36,489 nucleotides of DNA, from contig JABXIA010000388.1 in NCBI GenBank assembly GCA_013373325.1, positions 1 to 36,489 of the forward strand, given 5' to 3'. Origin of the DNA: Paracoccaceae bacterium (GTDB lineage: Bacteria > Pseudomonadota > Alphaproteobacteria > Rhodobacterales > Rhodobacteraceae). A model generated the notes under the pieces. That model ran no database searches and was not told where the DNA came from. It saw nothing but the letters and a program-made list of their open reading frames with translations. Position numbers and translations under genes: made by a program. Position 1 is the stretch's first letter; every line of letters starts with the position of its first letter. Positions 23,108 to 32,799 of this stretch are shown piece by piece.

Positions 23108-24742
23108 TTACTCGGAAGTGCGGAAGCGGCTGTTCTGGATGAGGAAAATCGCCGTCAGGGGGGCGGCCAACAGGATCACACCCACAGTAATCAAGAGCAT
23201 GCCCAGCTGGGAATAGTCGGCAGGGGTGGTGATGGCGCCTGCCGAATCTGTGACCTCGCGCGTGACCACGAAGATCTGGTTCAGGTATTTCGTGCCCAGG
23301 CTGGAGGCCGAGAGCGCCAGGTTGGTGAAGGAGGCCATGACAGCAAAGAATGTCGCCTTCAGTCCCGAAGGCGCGTTGCGGGCGATCCAGGCGAGCATCG
23401 GGATCATCGCGACCTGGCCGAGCGGGGACTCTGCTGCGGTGTCGACGATAGCGATGAAGCGGGCGTCGACCACGCCGCCGGTCATCGCTGCGGTCCAGTG
23501 GTGGGCGCCGTAGTAGAGCGCGATGTTCGGCAGGCTGAGGACGGCCTCGGTGATCGCCAGGAAAGCGACGATCCAGGCGATGGGGCGGCTGGCCATCAGC
23601 GGTCGGAAGATCAGCATGCCGGCCAGCGTCAGCAGAGAGGTGATGAGGGACAGGACCGACAGGAACTGCTGGTCAAAACCCAGCACGTCAATCTCGAACC
23701 AGGTGGCGCCGGGGCCGCGCAAAGGCGTGGCGCGGTAGACGAAGATGATGATGGCGGTGCCGATCAGGGCGCGGGCTTGGTCGGTGGGCAGCACCGCAAC
23801 CAGCTGGCGCATCAGGAACAGCACGATGGCCATGGATCCACCAAAGACGATTTCCTGCGAGTAGGGGACCTCGCCGAGGCCCACGGCCAGGGAGAGTGCG
23901 ACGAAAGCGCCGCCGCCGATGAAATACCAGTGGTTCGGGGTGACCGGTTCTCGTGGGAGGTCTATGCGGTTGCGGATTTCGGTTTCGGCCAGGCCTGCGC
24001 GGCGTAGAGCGGCGGCTTTGCGCCACTTTTGCCAGATCGCCAGCGCGACCCCAGAGAGGGAAATCACCGGGATCAGCAGGGCGAGGGTGAAGACAAAACC
24101 GTAGAGCGCGCCTTTGCCTGCTTGGGGCAGGGCATCGGCGCCGTCGAACAGCGCGACATTCAGCGCGGCGGCGGCGCTGGAGCCGCCGATCAGCGCGATG
24201 CGGCCAAAGGTCTGCATGGTGGTGTGCAGGGATTTGGTCTCCGCCTCGGGCAGGGGATTGCCGTCGGCATCAACATGCGGCACGGCCTCCACCGACATGG
24301 CGTCTGCTACCACGTCCTGCAGCACGAAGCCGCAGGGGGCCAGCAGGGCTGCGGTGACATACCAGGCGCCCGGCGGCATCAGCGCTCCCATCATTTGGGG
24401 GTGCAGCACGATGGCAGCCAGGACGCCATAGCTGGCCGCCATCAGCACGGCGCCTGCGAGGATCAGCAGATATTTCCAGCGCCAGATCAGGTCGACCAGA
24501 TGGCCCAGCGGCATCTTCAGCGCCCAGGGCAGCCCGACCCAGAACGCCAGACCGGCCAGAAAGGCGGCGGAAAGGTCCAGGTATTCCTTGACGTAGAACG
24601 AGGCGGCAACGGTGCTGATGCCCTGTGCGCCATAGGCGAAGTAGATCAGCAGCGGCGGCAGGAAGGACCAGCGCAGCTGCCGGAACAGCTCCAGCACGAT
24701 GCTGTCGAACCAGCCCCAGGCCAGTATTGCCGCACGGGTCAC
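23108..24742 (-). CDS. MFS/BT1-like membrane transporter
   Basis: This 544-residue protein has about 12 hydrophobic segments. The N-terminus (SFLPPLLIYFAYGAQGISTVAASFYVKEYL) and the segment PLGHLVDLIWRWKYLLILAG resemble the BT1/folate-biopterin transporter branch of the major facilitator superfamily, with GFVLQDVVADAMSVEAVP after it. A central loop has acidic and charged residues. No substrate can be assigned. It is 13 nt downstream of the CorC gene and probably its operon partner. No transporter motif for a specific ion or drug was seen. The gene may belong to a larger transport operon with the following XerD/CorC run. Confidence 0.7.
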   Translation of the reverse strand: MTRAAILAWGWFDSIVLELFRQLRWSFLPPLLIYFAYGAQGISTVAASFYVKEYLDLSAAFLAGLAFWVGLPWALKMPLGHLVDLIWRWKYLLILAGAVLMAASYGVLAAIVLHPQMMGALMPPGAWYVTAALLAPCGFVLQDVVADAMSVEAVPHVDADGNPLPEAETKSLHTTMQTFGRIALIGGSSAAAALNVALFDGADALPQAGKGALYGFVFTLALLIPVISLSGVALAIWQKWRKAAALRRAGLAETEIRNRIDLPREPVTPNHWYFIGGGAFVALSLAVGLGEVPYSQEIVFGGSMAIVLFLMRQLVAVLPTDQARALIGTAIIIFVYRATPLRGPGATWFEIDVLGFDQQFLSVLSLITSLLTLAGMLIFRPLMASRPIAWIVAFLAITEAVLSLPNIALYYGAHHWTAAMTGGVVDARFIAIVDTAAESPLGQVAMIPMLAWIARNAPSGLKATFFAVMASFTNLALSASSLGTKYLNQIFVVTREVTDSAGAITTPADYSQLGMLLITVGVILLAAPLTAIFLIQNSRFRTSE

Positions 24743-24755
24743 CGCCGTCCTCCCG

Positions 24756-26066
24756 TCAAGAAAGCGGCCGGATCTTCAGCTCGGTCACGCGGTTGCCTTC
24801 GCGCGCCGTGACCTCAAAGCGGAAGCCGTGGAAGGAGAAAACCTGGCCTTTGACCGGGATCATCTGCGCCTCGTGGATCACCAGGCCCGCAACGGTATTG
24901 GCCTCGTCATCAGGCAGGCTCCACTCGGTGGCCCGGTTCAGGTCGCGGATGGTGGTGGCGCCTTCGACCAGATAGGAGCCGTCGGCGGTTTTCCGGGCGG
25001 CGCTTTCCTCCGCGGGGTCGAATTCGTCGGTGATCTCGCCGACGATCTCCTCCAGGATGTCCTCCAGCGTGATCAGCCCTTGCAGGGCACCGTATTCATC
25101 AACCACCAGCGCAAAGTGGGACCGCATGCGCAGGAACTGCCGCATCTGCTCGTCCAGGGTGGTGGTTTCGGGCACGAAGTAGGGGGCCTTGGCCACTTCC
25201 GCGATATCAAAGGACTTCAGCCGGCCGGAATCCCCGCCCGCGCCGCCGGCCTGCTCATACATCGCGCGGAACAGGTCCTTGGCGTGCACAACGCCGATGA
25301 TGTTTTCCTGTTCGCCGCGAAACACCGGCAGGCGGGTGTGCTGGCTTTGCAGGCATTGTTCCAGGATGGTCTCCGGCTCTGCGTCCGCATCGACCATTTC
25401 GATGTGGGAGCGGTGCAGCATGATCTCCTCGACAAAGCGGTCGGAGAGGTCGAGCGCGCCCAGGATGCGGTCGCGGTCTTCCTTTTCGACCACACCTTCG
25501 GAGTGGCCCAGCTGCAGGGCGCCCGCGATTTCCTCGCGCACCGCCATGATGTGGCTGTCCGGGTCGATCTGCACACCGAAGACCCGCAGCACGCCGCGCA
25601 CGAACAGCCGCACCGCGCCCACGATCGGTGACAGGATCATGACGAGGATGCTGATCGGCGCCGACACCGCCGAGGCGGCCTTCTCGGCGTTGGAAATCGC
25701 GTATGTCTTGGGCAGGACCTCGGCAAAGACCAGCACCAGGAGGGTCATCACCAGCGTTGCCATCGCAACACCGCCTTCACCGAAGAGCCTGGTGAACAGT
25801 GCGGTGGCGAGCGATGCTGCAAGGATGTTGACAACGTTGTTGCCCAGCAGGACCGAACCGATCAGGCGCTCATTGTCTTCGGTAATGAACAGCGCGCGCT
25901 GAGCCCCGCGGGAGCCCTTGTCGGCCTGGGCGCGCAGCTTGCCGCGCGAGGCGGCGGTAAGTGCGGTTTCCGAGCCGGAAAAGAAGCCGGAAAAGACGAG
26001 GAGCAGCACGATGGCCCCGGCAGTGGTCCAGAAGGCGCTGTCGAGAACGATGGAGGCAGTGTCCAT
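24756..26066 (-). CDS. CorC/HlyC-family CNNM-CBS domain protein
   Basis: This 436-residue protein follows the full architecture: N-terminal CNNM membrane domain (about 10-180, with FSGFFSGSETALTAAS and LLGNNVVNILAASLATALF), a CBS pair (about 210-330, with LHRSHIEMVDADAE and FALVVDEYGALQGLITLEDILEEI, the most conserved CBS block) and a C-terminal CorC_HlyC domain (about 345-430). These proteins act in magnesium or other cation efflux. The ATG 26066 start follows the short ATG-rich leader; the gene is 76 nt from xerD and 13 nt from the MFS gene. Confidence 0.88.
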   Translation of the reverse strand: MDTASIVLDSAFWTTAGAIVLLLVFSGFFSGSETALTAASRGKLRAQADKGSRGAQRALFITEDNERLIGSVLLGNNVVNILAASLATALFTRLFGEGGVAMATLVMTLLVLVFAEVLPKTYAISNAEKAASAVSAPISILVMILSPIVGAVRLFVRGVLRVFGVQIDPDSHIMAVREEIAGALQLGHSEGVVEKEDRDRILGALDLSDRFVEEIMLHRSHIEMVDADAEPETILEQCLQSQHTRLPVFRGEQENIIGVVHAKDLFRAMYEQAGGAGGDSGRLKSFDIAEVAKAPYFVPETTTLDEQMRQFLRMRSHFALVVDEYGALQGLITLEDILEEIVGEITDEFDPAEESAARKTADGSYLVEGATTIRDLNRATEWSLPDDEANTVAGLVIHEAQMIPVKGQVFSFHGFRFEVTAREGNRVTELKIRPLS

Positions 26067-26120
26067 GAGAGGGCAGGTGTCCGGTCTGTTGATTGTTCGC
26101 AGTATTTATGGGGTCTTAGC

Positions 26121-26156
26121 CCCGCCGCTTCAAGCGCCGCGGTTAATCGCGGCGGG
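26121..26156. other. Hairpin spanning the xerD stop codon
   Basis: CCCGCCGC (26121-26128) pairs with GCGGCGGG (26149-26156) across the end of xerD, enclosing GCGCCGCGG. With the adjacent GGGGTCTTAGCCCC pairing possibility, it could partly attenuate xerD read-through into the CorC gene. No T-run. Confidence 0.35.
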
Positions 26157-27084
26157 CCAGCGGGTGGTGTTCGAGCACCAGTTCCTGCAGCCGCGCGTCC
26201 AGCACATGGGTGTAGATCTCTGTGGTGGCGATGTCGGCGTGTCCGAGCAGGGCCTGGATCGCGCGCAGATCGGCGCCGTTTGCCAACAGGTGGGTTGCAA
26301 AGGCATGGCGCAGGGTGTGCGGCGTCACCTTGTCCGGAGAAATGCCGCCGGTCACTGCCAGTTCCTTGATCAGCAGATAGAACCTGTGGCGGGTCAGGTG
26401 GCCGGATTTGCCGCGGGACGGGAACAGGAAACGCGAGGGCGGGTGGCCTTTGGTTTCGCGCTCAGCGTCAGTTTCGTCCCGCACCAGCAGCCATTGCGCC
26501 AGTGCCTCGCGCGCCGGCGGCGACAGCGGCACCATGCGTTCCTTGCCGCCCTTGCCCAGGATCAGCAGCATCCGCGGGTCGCCGCGGGCGGCAGAGACCG
26601 GCAGCGAGACCAGCTCGGTGACCCGCATGCCGGTGGCATAGAGCAGCTCCATCAGGCAGGTGTTGCGCAGCCGGTCGGCCTCTGTCCGGCCGGTCTGGCG
26701 GGCGGCGTCCAGCAGGCGGTCGACCTCGATCACCTCAAGGGTCTTGGGCAGCCGCTTTTCCCGTCCGGGGCCGCGGATCTGGATTGCGGGATTGTCCTCG
26801 CGCCAGCCTTCCTCAAACGCGAAACGGTAGATCTGCTTGACCGCCGACAGCCGCCGGGCCCGGGTAGCGCGGGCCAAACCTTGCGCGTCGCAGTTGATCA
26901 GATAAGCCTCGATATTGTCCTGAGTGGCGGTCAGAAAACCGAGCTTGCGGTGCTCCAGCCAGGCGGTCAGATCCTTGAGGTCGCGGCCATAGGCCAGCAG
27001 CGTGTTCTGCGAGGCGCCGGTTTCCGCCGCCTGGGCATCCAGGAAAGTGGAGATCCACTGGAAATTGTCGCGCGGGGCTGCCAT
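26143..27084 (-). CDS. xerD: Site-specific tyrosine recombinase XerD
   Basis: This 313-residue tyrosine recombinase has an N-terminal SAM-like core-binding domain (about 5-95) and a catalytic domain with all expected residues: Arg154 in TGMRVTEL, Lys178 in GKGGKERMVPLS, His256 and Arg259 in HTLRHAFATHLL, His282 in LGHAD and Tyr291 in IYTHV. With XerC it resolves chromosome dimers at dif during division. It is a housekeeping gene rather than a mobile-element integrase: no att-like repeats or phage genes are near. It starts 1 nt after the stop of the upstream 505-residue gene. Confidence 0.9.
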   Translation of the reverse strand: MAAPRDNFQWISTFLDAQAAETGASQNTLLAYGRDLKDLTAWLEHRKLGFLTATQDNIEAYLINCDAQGLARATRARRLSAVKQIYRFAFEEGWREDNPAIQIRGPGREKRLPKTLEVIEVDRLLDAARQTGRTEADRLRNTCLMELLYATGMRVTELVSLPVSAARGDPRMLLILGKGGKERMVPLSPPAREALAQWLLVRDETDAERETKGHPPSRFLFPSRGKSGHLTRHRFYLLIKELAVTGGISPDKVTPHTLRHAFATHLLANGADLRAIQALLGHADIATTEIYTHVLDARLQELVLEHHPLARRD

Positions 27085-27085
27085 G

Positions 27086-28603
27086 TCAGCCGTGCTCCAG
27101 CAGCATCAGCTGAAGGGCGGCGCGGCGGGCGGTGTCCTCCAGGCCGACGGCGCGGAAGGCGGCGAGGGCGGCGCTGAGGTCGCCAAGATTGCCGTCGGCA
27201 CCCTGGGCAAACAAACCCATGCTGCGCAAAATTGCCTCGCCAAGCTGGCCGTTGTCCAGCAGCCGGCGGATGGCAGGAGGGGCGGCGGCCTCCGCGGCAA
27301 ACCCCAGCGAAATGGCGTCAGCCAGCGGCGAAGGTGCGGCGGCATCGCCGGGGCGGCCCTGGGCCAGGGCCGCCAGAAAATGATCGGCCGCGCCTGAGGC
27401 CTGAGCGTCATGGGCCGCGGTTTCGTAAGCCGGTGACAGCAGGCGGATCCGCCAGGCGAGCTGAGCCGCCGGCCCTGTCAGCTCTGCGCGCGCCAGCGGC
27501 TCGGCAAAGAGATCCGCAAAGACGGTTTCGGTACCGGCTTCCTGCATGGCCTTCCAGGCGCGGGGCAGGGATCTGGCAATGGCGTCGGGGCTGCCGGAAC
27601 TCAGGTCGTCTTCGAGTTTCTGCACCGCCGAGACCCGGTCCCAGATACCGCCGGAGGCGGCGGGTTTGCGGGCGCTGAACAGGCCCAGATACTGGTTCGG
27701 GTTGAGCGCGCCGGCGCGGGCCAGCCGCTCTGCGGCTTCCAGCTGCGCCTTCCAGCCGGCAATGTCGCGCAGGTCAGCGGCGGCAAAGGCCGGCGGCAGC
27801 GGGGCGGTCGGCATGCTCTCGCCAATGGTTTCAAACAGCCGGAAGGTCAGCGGATCAGGATGCGCCGGGCGGCGCAGCGGCGGGGCCAGTTCGAACAGGT
27901 CCGGATTCAGGAACCTGTCGAGCAGATCCATCTGATCCTTGGGCAGCAGCTCCAGCGCGTGGGCCGTTTCCAGCATCAGCGCCGCGGTCGGCCAGTCGCC
28001 GCGCCGGGCTGCGCAGAAAATCCGCACGGCGTAGCTGTCCGACAGATGCGGCGACGCGGTGAGGGCCGCGCAGGAGGCATCCTCGCTGCCGGTGAGCAGG
28101 GTGGCGTCGAACCAGCGGGAAAAGCGGTCCTTGCTGTCCGCCGGGCCTGCGTGCTCCACCAGCGCCTGCGAGGGATCGGTGGCCCCCAATGCCAGCAGCC
28201 GGTCGAGCCGGGCCAGAAGGATCCGGTCGCCGGTGGCGGCGGGCGGGCGGGTTTCCGATAACAAGAGGGTGAACAGAAGCGCCTGCATCGCCGGGCTGCC
28301 GCGCACCGGCACGGTTTCGATCAGATGGGTGATGTCATCGGCGGAACTGCCGCGCCAAAGGTCGGCAGGCAGGCCGGTTGCGGCAGCAGGCACCAGCCCG
28401 ACCGGAGGCAGCAAGGTTTCCAGCGGCGTGACGGATATTTGGGGCAAAGCAGCGGTTCCCGCGACGGGCGGTTCCAGCAGCACCGTGCCCGGCAGCCCGT
28501 CCCTGGGTGCCGGCTGGTTCAGCCAGTCAATTGCCGCCAGCGGTTCATTGGCAAGCGCGCTGCCTGCCAGCATCACCCCGGCGGCAGCCGCCTTAATCCG
28601 CAT
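27086..28603 (-). CDS. Exported protein of unknown function (505 aa)
   Basis: Residues 1-19 form a typical signal peptide (AAAAGVMLAGSALA then NEP), and the rest is Ala/Leu-rich and helical in appearance, without recognised motifs. It is probably periplasmic. It overlaps the upstream 49-residue gene by 11 nt and leaves only 1 nt before xerD, so the three are probably translated from one message. I do not recognise a family beyond a Rhodobacteraceae conserved protein. TPR-like or solenoid folding is possible from the helical character; not shown. Confidence 0.7.
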   Translation of the reverse strand: MRIKAAAAGVMLAGSALANEPLAAIDWLNQPAPRDGLPGTVLLEPPVAGTAALPQISVTPLETLLPPVGLVPAAATGLPADLWRGSSADDITHLIETVPVRGSPAMQALLFTLLLSETRPPAATGDRILLARLDRLLALGATDPSQALVEHAGPADSKDRFSRWFDATLLTGSEDASCAALTASPHLSDSYAVRIFCAARRGDWPTAALMLETAHALELLPKDQMDLLDRFLNPDLFELAPPLRRPAHPDPLTFRLFETIGESMPTAPLPPAFAAADLRDIAGWKAQLEAAERLARAGALNPNQYLGLFSARKPAASGGIWDRVSAVQKLEDDLSSGSPDAIARSLPRAWKAMQEAGTETVFADLFAEPLARAELTGPAAQLAWRIRLLSPAYETAAHDAQASGAADHFLAALAQGRPGDAAAPSPLADAISLGFAAEAAAPPAIRRLLDNGQLGEAILRSMGLFAQGADGNLGDLSAALAAFRAVGLEDTARRAALQLMLLEHG

Positions 28604-28742
28604 TCAGCACCACCGGTTTGCGCACTTCGCTGCTGGGTGCGCTGAAATCGGCACCGAACCAGGGGCCGACGTAGGCATATCCCACCAGCCCGATTGCAGC
28701 CAGAACCAGCAAGTAGACCAAATACTTAATCAATCGCCCCAT
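28593..28742 (-). CDS. Small membrane protein (49 aa)
   Basis: MGRLIKYLVYLLVLAAIGLV starts a single transmembrane segment (about 5-25), followed by a short polar tail with the ending RKPVVLNAD. The ATG at 28742 sits 81 nt from aroK and the gene overlaps the 505-residue gene by 11 nt, the usual sign of translational coupling. The ribosome site is weak. I infer it is a real gene from its operon position; function unknown. Confidence 0.5.
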   Translation of the reverse strand: MGRLIKYLVYLLVLAAIGLVGYAYVGPWFGADFSAPSSEVRKPVVLNAD

Positions 28743-28823
28743 AGTGCATCCAATGCCTGTTTCCTGCTCTTTTGCCCAAGTTATATATTCCCTTTTCGGC
28801 AAGATCACGTCATTCACTGAAGA
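28743..28823. promoter_or_regulatory. Divergent promoter region between small membrane gene and aroK
   Basis: This 81-bp gap carries the AT-rich core TTATATATTC (28781-28790). It must hold start sites for both directions, but I could not fix a -35/-10 pair with normal spacing. Confidence 0.4.
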
Positions 28824-29414
28824 ATGAGCGAAAAAGAGCAAATCAGCGGCCAGAAGGCAGCAGCGCCGGTGCCGGGGAAACTGAAGAAGACCATCGTGAT
28901 GGTGGGTATGATGGGGGCGGGCAAGACCGCCGTGGGCCGGGCGCTGGCGGCACGGCTGAATGCGCCGTTTCTGGACAGCGACCACGAGATTGAAGCCGCC
29001 GCCAACATGACCATTCCGGAGATTTTCGCCCGCGACGGCGAGCCGTTCTTCCGCCAGAAGGAGCGTCAGGTGATCGCGCGCCTGCTGGAAGAAGAGCGCG
29101 GCGTGCTGTCCACCGGCGGCGGGGCATTCCTGGCAGAGGAGAACCGGCAGGTGATCACCGCCAAGGGTGTCTCGGTCTGGCTGAACGCTGATCTAGAGGT
29201 GCTGTGGAACCGGGTGCGCCACCGCGATACCCGGCCTCTGCTGCGCACCGCTGATCCGCGTGCGACACTCAGCAACCTGTATCACCAGAGGGTGCCGCTG
29301 TATTCCAAGGCCGATGTGTCAGTGGTCTCGGACGGGCAGGCCTCGATTGAAACCATGGTGGACCGCGTGCTGGACGCCTTGAAGGCACGCCCTGATGTAT
29401 TGGAGTGGAACTGA
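28824..29414 (+). CDS. aroK: Shikimate kinase
   Basis: This 196-residue P-loop kinase has the Walker A GMMGAGKT at residues 28-35, the shikimate-binding Asp pair in FLDSDHEIE (52 and 54), and the GGG segment STGGGAFL. It phosphorylates shikimate to shikimate-3-phosphate in aromatic amino acid synthesis. A 20-residue N-terminal extension (SEKEQISGQKAAAPVPGKLK) is typical for alphaproteobacterial forms. It ends by overlapping aroB by 1 nt (TGATG), so they are cotranslated. Confidence 0.93.
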   Translation: MSEKEQISGQKAAAPVPGKLKKTIVMVGMMGAGKTAVGRALAARLNAPFLDSDHEIEAAANMTIPEIFARDGEPFFRQKERQVIARLLEEERGVLSTGGGAFLAEENRQVITAKGVSVWLNADLEVLWNRVRHRDTRPLLRTADPRATLSNLYHQRVPLYSKADVSVVSDGQASIETMVDRVLDALKARPDVLEWN

Positions 29415-30520
29415 TGGAGCGCACGGTTCATGTGCCCCTGGGCGAACGCGCCTATGATGTGGTGATCGGCCCGGGCCTGCTGGCGCAGGCGGGGGAGCGG
29501 ATCAAACCGTTCTTGAGCCGGCCGCAGGTGGCGGTGCTGACGGATGAGACCGTGGCGGAGAAGCACCTGGAAACCTTGCGTGCCGGGCTGGCTGCCGCGG
29601 GTGTGGAGATGACCGCGCTGGCGCTGCCGCCGGGCGAAGCGACCAAGGGCTGGCCGCAGTTCGCCAGGTCGGTGGAATGGCTGCTGGAGCAGAAGGTGGA
29701 GCGCGGCGACGTGGTCGTGGCCTTTGGCGGCGGGGTAATCGGCGACCTGGCGGGCTTTGCCGCTGCGGTGCTGCGCCGCGGCGTGCGGTTCGTGCAGATC
29801 CCGACCTCGCTGCTGGCGCAGGTCGACAGTTCGGTGGGCGGCAAGACCGGCATCAATGCGCCGCAGGGCAAGAACCTGATCGGCGCCTTTCACCAGCCAT
29901 CACTGGTGCTGGCGGATACCTCGGTGCTGGAAACCCTGACGGCGCGCGATTTCCTGTCCGGCTATGGCGAAGTGGTGAAATACGGCCTGCTGGGCGACGC
30001 GGAGTTCTTTGGCTGGCTGGAACAGAACGGCCCGGCGCTGGCCGCCGGTGATGTGGCGGCGCGGGTCGAGGCGGTGGCGCGGTCGGTGCAGATGAAGGCC
30101 GGTATCGTGGTGCGCGACGAGACCGAGCAGGGCGACCGGGCGCTGCTCAATCTGGGCCATACCTTCTGCCACGCGCTGGAGGCGGCCACCGGGTACTCGG
30201 ACCGGCTGCTGCATGGCGAGGGCGTGGCGATCGGCTGCGCGCTGGCGTTTGAGCTGTCGTCGAAGCTGGGCCTGTGTTCGCAGGAAGACCCCAGCCGGGT
30301 GCGCGCGCATCTGAAGGCGATGGGCATGAAGACCGATCTGGCGGATATTCCGGGCGATTTGCCCGGGGCAGAGGCGCTGCTGGACCTGATGGGGCAGGAC
30401 AAGAAAGTGGTTGCCGGCCAGCTGCGGTTCATCCTGGCGCGCGGCATCGGCGAGGCCTTTGTGACCGGCGATGTGCCGCCGGACGCGGTGCTGGACGTGC
30501 TGCGCAGCGCGGGCGCCTGA
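29414..30520 (+). CDS. aroB: 3-dehydroquinate synthase
   Basis: This 368-residue enzyme has the NAD-binding GGGVIGDLAGFAAAVLRRG, the TSLLAQVDSSVGGKTGIN and KNLIGAFHQP blocks, and zinc-ligand region LNLGHTFCHALE and LHGEGVAIG. It converts DAHP to 3-dehydroquinate. The start was set at ATG 29414; the GTG at 29405 in the same frame is possible but the ATG overlaps the aroK stop (TGATG) in the usual way. The gene ends in a strong terminator. Confidence 0.93.
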   Translation: MERTVHVPLGERAYDVVIGPGLLAQAGERIKPFLSRPQVAVLTDETVAEKHLETLRAGLAAAGVEMTALALPPGEATKGWPQFARSVEWLLEQKVERGDVVVAFGGGVIGDLAGFAAAVLRRGVRFVQIPTSLLAQVDSSVGGKTGINAPQGKNLIGAFHQPSLVLADTSVLETLTARDFLSGYGEVVKYGLLGDAEFFGWLEQNGPALAAGDVAARVEAVARSVQMKAGIVVRDETEQGDRALLNLGHTFCHALEAATGYSDRLLHGEGVAIGCALAFELSSKLGLCSQEDPSRVRAHLKAMGMKTDLADIPGDLPGAEALLDLMGQDKKVVAGQLRFILARGIGEAFVTGDVPPDAVLDVLRSAGA

Positions 30521-30545
30521 ACCGGGCGGCTACCCGCAGACAGTC

Positions 30546-30577
30546 AAAGGGCAGCCTCCGGGGCTGCCCTTTTTTGT
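30546..30577 (+). terminator. Strong terminator after aroKB
   Basis: AAAGGGCAGCC (30546-30556) pairs perfectly with GGCTGCCCTTT (30562-30572) with loop TCCGG, followed by TTT. It separates aroB from the convergent chemoreceptor gene. Confidence 0.9.
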
Positions 30578-30597
30578 TTGCTGTGCCAGCGGCCGGC

Positions 30598-32799
30598 TCA
30601 GGCGGCGTTGCTGCTGTTCAGGTCCTGGTCCCAGCCATCATCCTCCGCATCAAAGTCGATGCTGAGCGGCGGATGCGCCGCTGGCGCCGGCAGGGCTGAG
30701 GCGGCCGCGCCGATGGTGAACTGTGACACCTGCTCCCGAAGCTCCTGTGCCTGTTCAGACAGTGAGGTGGTCGCTGCAGTGGTCTGTTCGGCCATGGCGG
30801 CGTTTTGCTGGGCCATCATCTCCAGCTCGCCCACAGCGGTGTTGACATCGCTCATCTGGGCCGACTGTTCCTTCATGTTGCCGGCAATTTCGACCACCAG
30901 CGAGGAAATCTCGCCGACCTGATCATTCACGGTGGACATCGCCTGGCCGGCCTGATCCACCAGCGCAGCGCCGTTTTTGACCTGTTCGGAGCTGCGGGCA
31001 GTCAGTTCGTCGATCTGCTGCACCGCGTCGGCACAGCGCTGTGCAAGCATCCGCACCTCGGAGGCAACAACCGCAAAGCCGCGGCCTGCTTCGCCTGCGC
31101 GGGCGGCCTCCACCCCGGCGTTCAGCGCCAGCAGGTTGGTCTGGAAGGCGATATCCTGGATCACCTTGGTGATCTGGGAAATCTCTTGCGAGGATTCCTG
31201 CAGCTTGTCCATTGCGGTGATGGTGTTCTTCACCACCTCGTCGCAGGATTTGACCCCGTGCTGTGCGCTGTCGGCCAGCTGTTCGGCGCGGCCGGCGTTG
31301 CTGGCGGAGCGCTGCACGTTGTTGGTCAGCTCCCCCATGGCTTGGGTCGTTTTTTCAAGCGTCGCCGATTCCGCCTCGGTGCGGTGGGCGAGGTCCATGG
31401 AGGCCTCGGCAATCGACTTGGTGCTTTCATCGACGCTGCTGGTGAGTTCCGCAATCACAGAGATGGCCGTGCTCAGTGCTGTCAGCGAATCGTTGAAGTC
31501 CATCCGGATCGATTTGAATTCCTCCGGAAAAAACTCCTGGATCGGATTGTTCAGGCGTTTTTGCTGGAGGTCCATCAGCGATTTGCCGATGGTGCGGGCC
31601 ACGGTGAGGATCTCCTCCCGGCGCTCTTTCTCCTCCTGCACGCGCTCTTCCTGCTTGCGCTGGGTGACGGTGCGCAGATCGACGACATTGCGGGCCACCG
31701 TGCCGATTTCGTCGCGGCGGGTTGCGCCGGGAACCTCGACCTCGGTCTCGCCGGAGCCGAGCTTCTTCAGCGCCACGTTCAGAACCGCCAGACCCCCGGT
31801 GATGCTGCGGGCAATCGACAGGCCGAGCAGAAGCACCAGCCCCAGCATGACAGCGGCAAAAATGGCCATCTCTGTCAGCATCAGTTTGCTGTGCGCATCA
31901 AAGGCAGCCATGTCGCGCTCCAGATGCTCGATCAGCAGCACTTCCTTCTTTTGCAGAACCTCGATGGCCTTGGTCGCAGCGGCGAACCAGCCTTCCGCGG
32001 TGACGTCTGCGCCGCTGTTGCCGTACAGAATACCTTTGCGCAGGTCCTCGAAGGTTTTCATTTCGGGGCTGCCGAACAGGCCCTGAACGGTTTTCCGGTC
32101 CTCTTCGGTTGCAAAGTTCATGAAGGTGCTCAGGCGCTCCTTGAACAGTTCATGATAGGCAACGTAGGTTTCGCGGTCTTCCGGTTTCCAGCCATGATTG
32201 AACCCCACAGCACCGGCTGCACGTTCCAGCCCGGCGGCGTCGATCGCGCGCATGAAGAAGGACAGTGCCACGGCCTCCTGCGAGATCAGGGGATCGTCGA
32301 TGCCGTTGGCCACTGCCAGACCGGTCTGTACAAGGGCCGCGTTCAGCTCCGTGTAATAAGCAATCAGATCCTTCAGCTTCAAAGAGTGCGTGTCGATCTT
32401 CTGGCGGATGTCCTTCTTGCGGGCCAGTTCCGACTTGGCAACGGTGATGGCATCTGCGGACTCGGCCGGTATGGACGCTAGGTCGATGTGGCTGATCTCC
32501 TCGAGATAGGCAGCCATCTTGGCGTCATTTTCCTGGCGCACCTTGACCAGCTTTTCCGGCGGCGCGCCCGCGGCGCTTTCGAGATAGCCTGCGCTCAGCC
32601 CGCGTTCCAGCTGCAGATTGTGGACAAGGCTGCTCATATGTTCCAGCACCTCCCCGGCGAGCACCGTGTCGGCCTGGGCCTTCCGTTGCAGGTCAAGAAG
32701 GGTTTGCCCGATAAACCAAAGGCTGAGTAGCAGCGGTGCTGCCAGAAGTATCCCGATCTTGGTTCTGATCGAGAGATGCTGCAAAAAGCGCATACCCAT
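30598..32799 (-). CDS. Methyl-accepting chemotaxis protein with NIT-type sensor domain
   Basis: This chemoreceptor is 733 residues from the start I prefer. Near the N-terminus is a TM helix ([16 protein letters not shown]), then an all-helical periplasmic region (about 40-300) of the nitrate/nitrite-sensing (NIT) type, with TAVA-like and [17 protein letters not shown] and [10 protein letters not shown] segments. A second TM ([17 protein letters not shown]), HAMP and the C-terminal signalling domain with the hairpin tip [19 protein letters not shown] follow. ATG 32799 has AAGGA eight nt upstream; the frame continues to ATG 32838 beside a heptamer repeat, with no clear ribosome site. No CheR-type NWETF pentapeptide ends the protein. 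Ligand unknown; nitrate is not proven. Confidence 0.85.
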   Translation of the reverse strand: MGMRFLQHLSIRTKIGILLAAPLLLSLWFIGQTLLDLQRKAQADTVLAGEVLEHMSSLVHNLQLERGLSAGYLESAAGAPPEKLVKVRQENDAKMAAYLEEISHIDLASIPAESADAITVAKSELARKKDIRQKIDTHSLKLKDLIAYYTELNAALVQTGLAVANGIDDPLISQEAVALSFFMRAIDAAGLERAAGAVGFNHGWKPEDRETYVAYHELFKERLSTFMNFATEEDRKTVQGLFGSPEMKTFEDLRKGILYGNSGADVTAEGWFAAATKAIEVLQKKEVLLIEHLERDMAAFDAHSKLMLTEMAIFAAVMLGLVLLLGLSIARSITGGLAVLNVALKKLGSGETEVEVPGATRRDEIGTVARNVVDLRTVTQRKQEERVQEEKERREEILTVARTIGKSLMDLQQKRLNNPIQEFFPEEFKSIRMDFNDSLTALSTAISVIAELTSSVDESTKSIAEASMDLAHRTEAESATLEKTTQAMGELTNNVQRSASNAGRAEQLADSAQHGVKSCDEVVKNTITAMDKLQESSQEISQITKVIQDIAFQTNLLALNAGVEAARAGEAGRGFAVVASEVRMLAQRCADAVQQIDELTARSSEQVKNGAALVDQAGQAMSTVNDQVGEISSLVVEIAGNMKEQSAQMSDVNTAVGELEMMAQQNAAMAEQTTAATTSLSEQAQELREQVSQFTIGAAASALPAPAAHPPLSIDFDAEDDGWDQDLNSSNAA

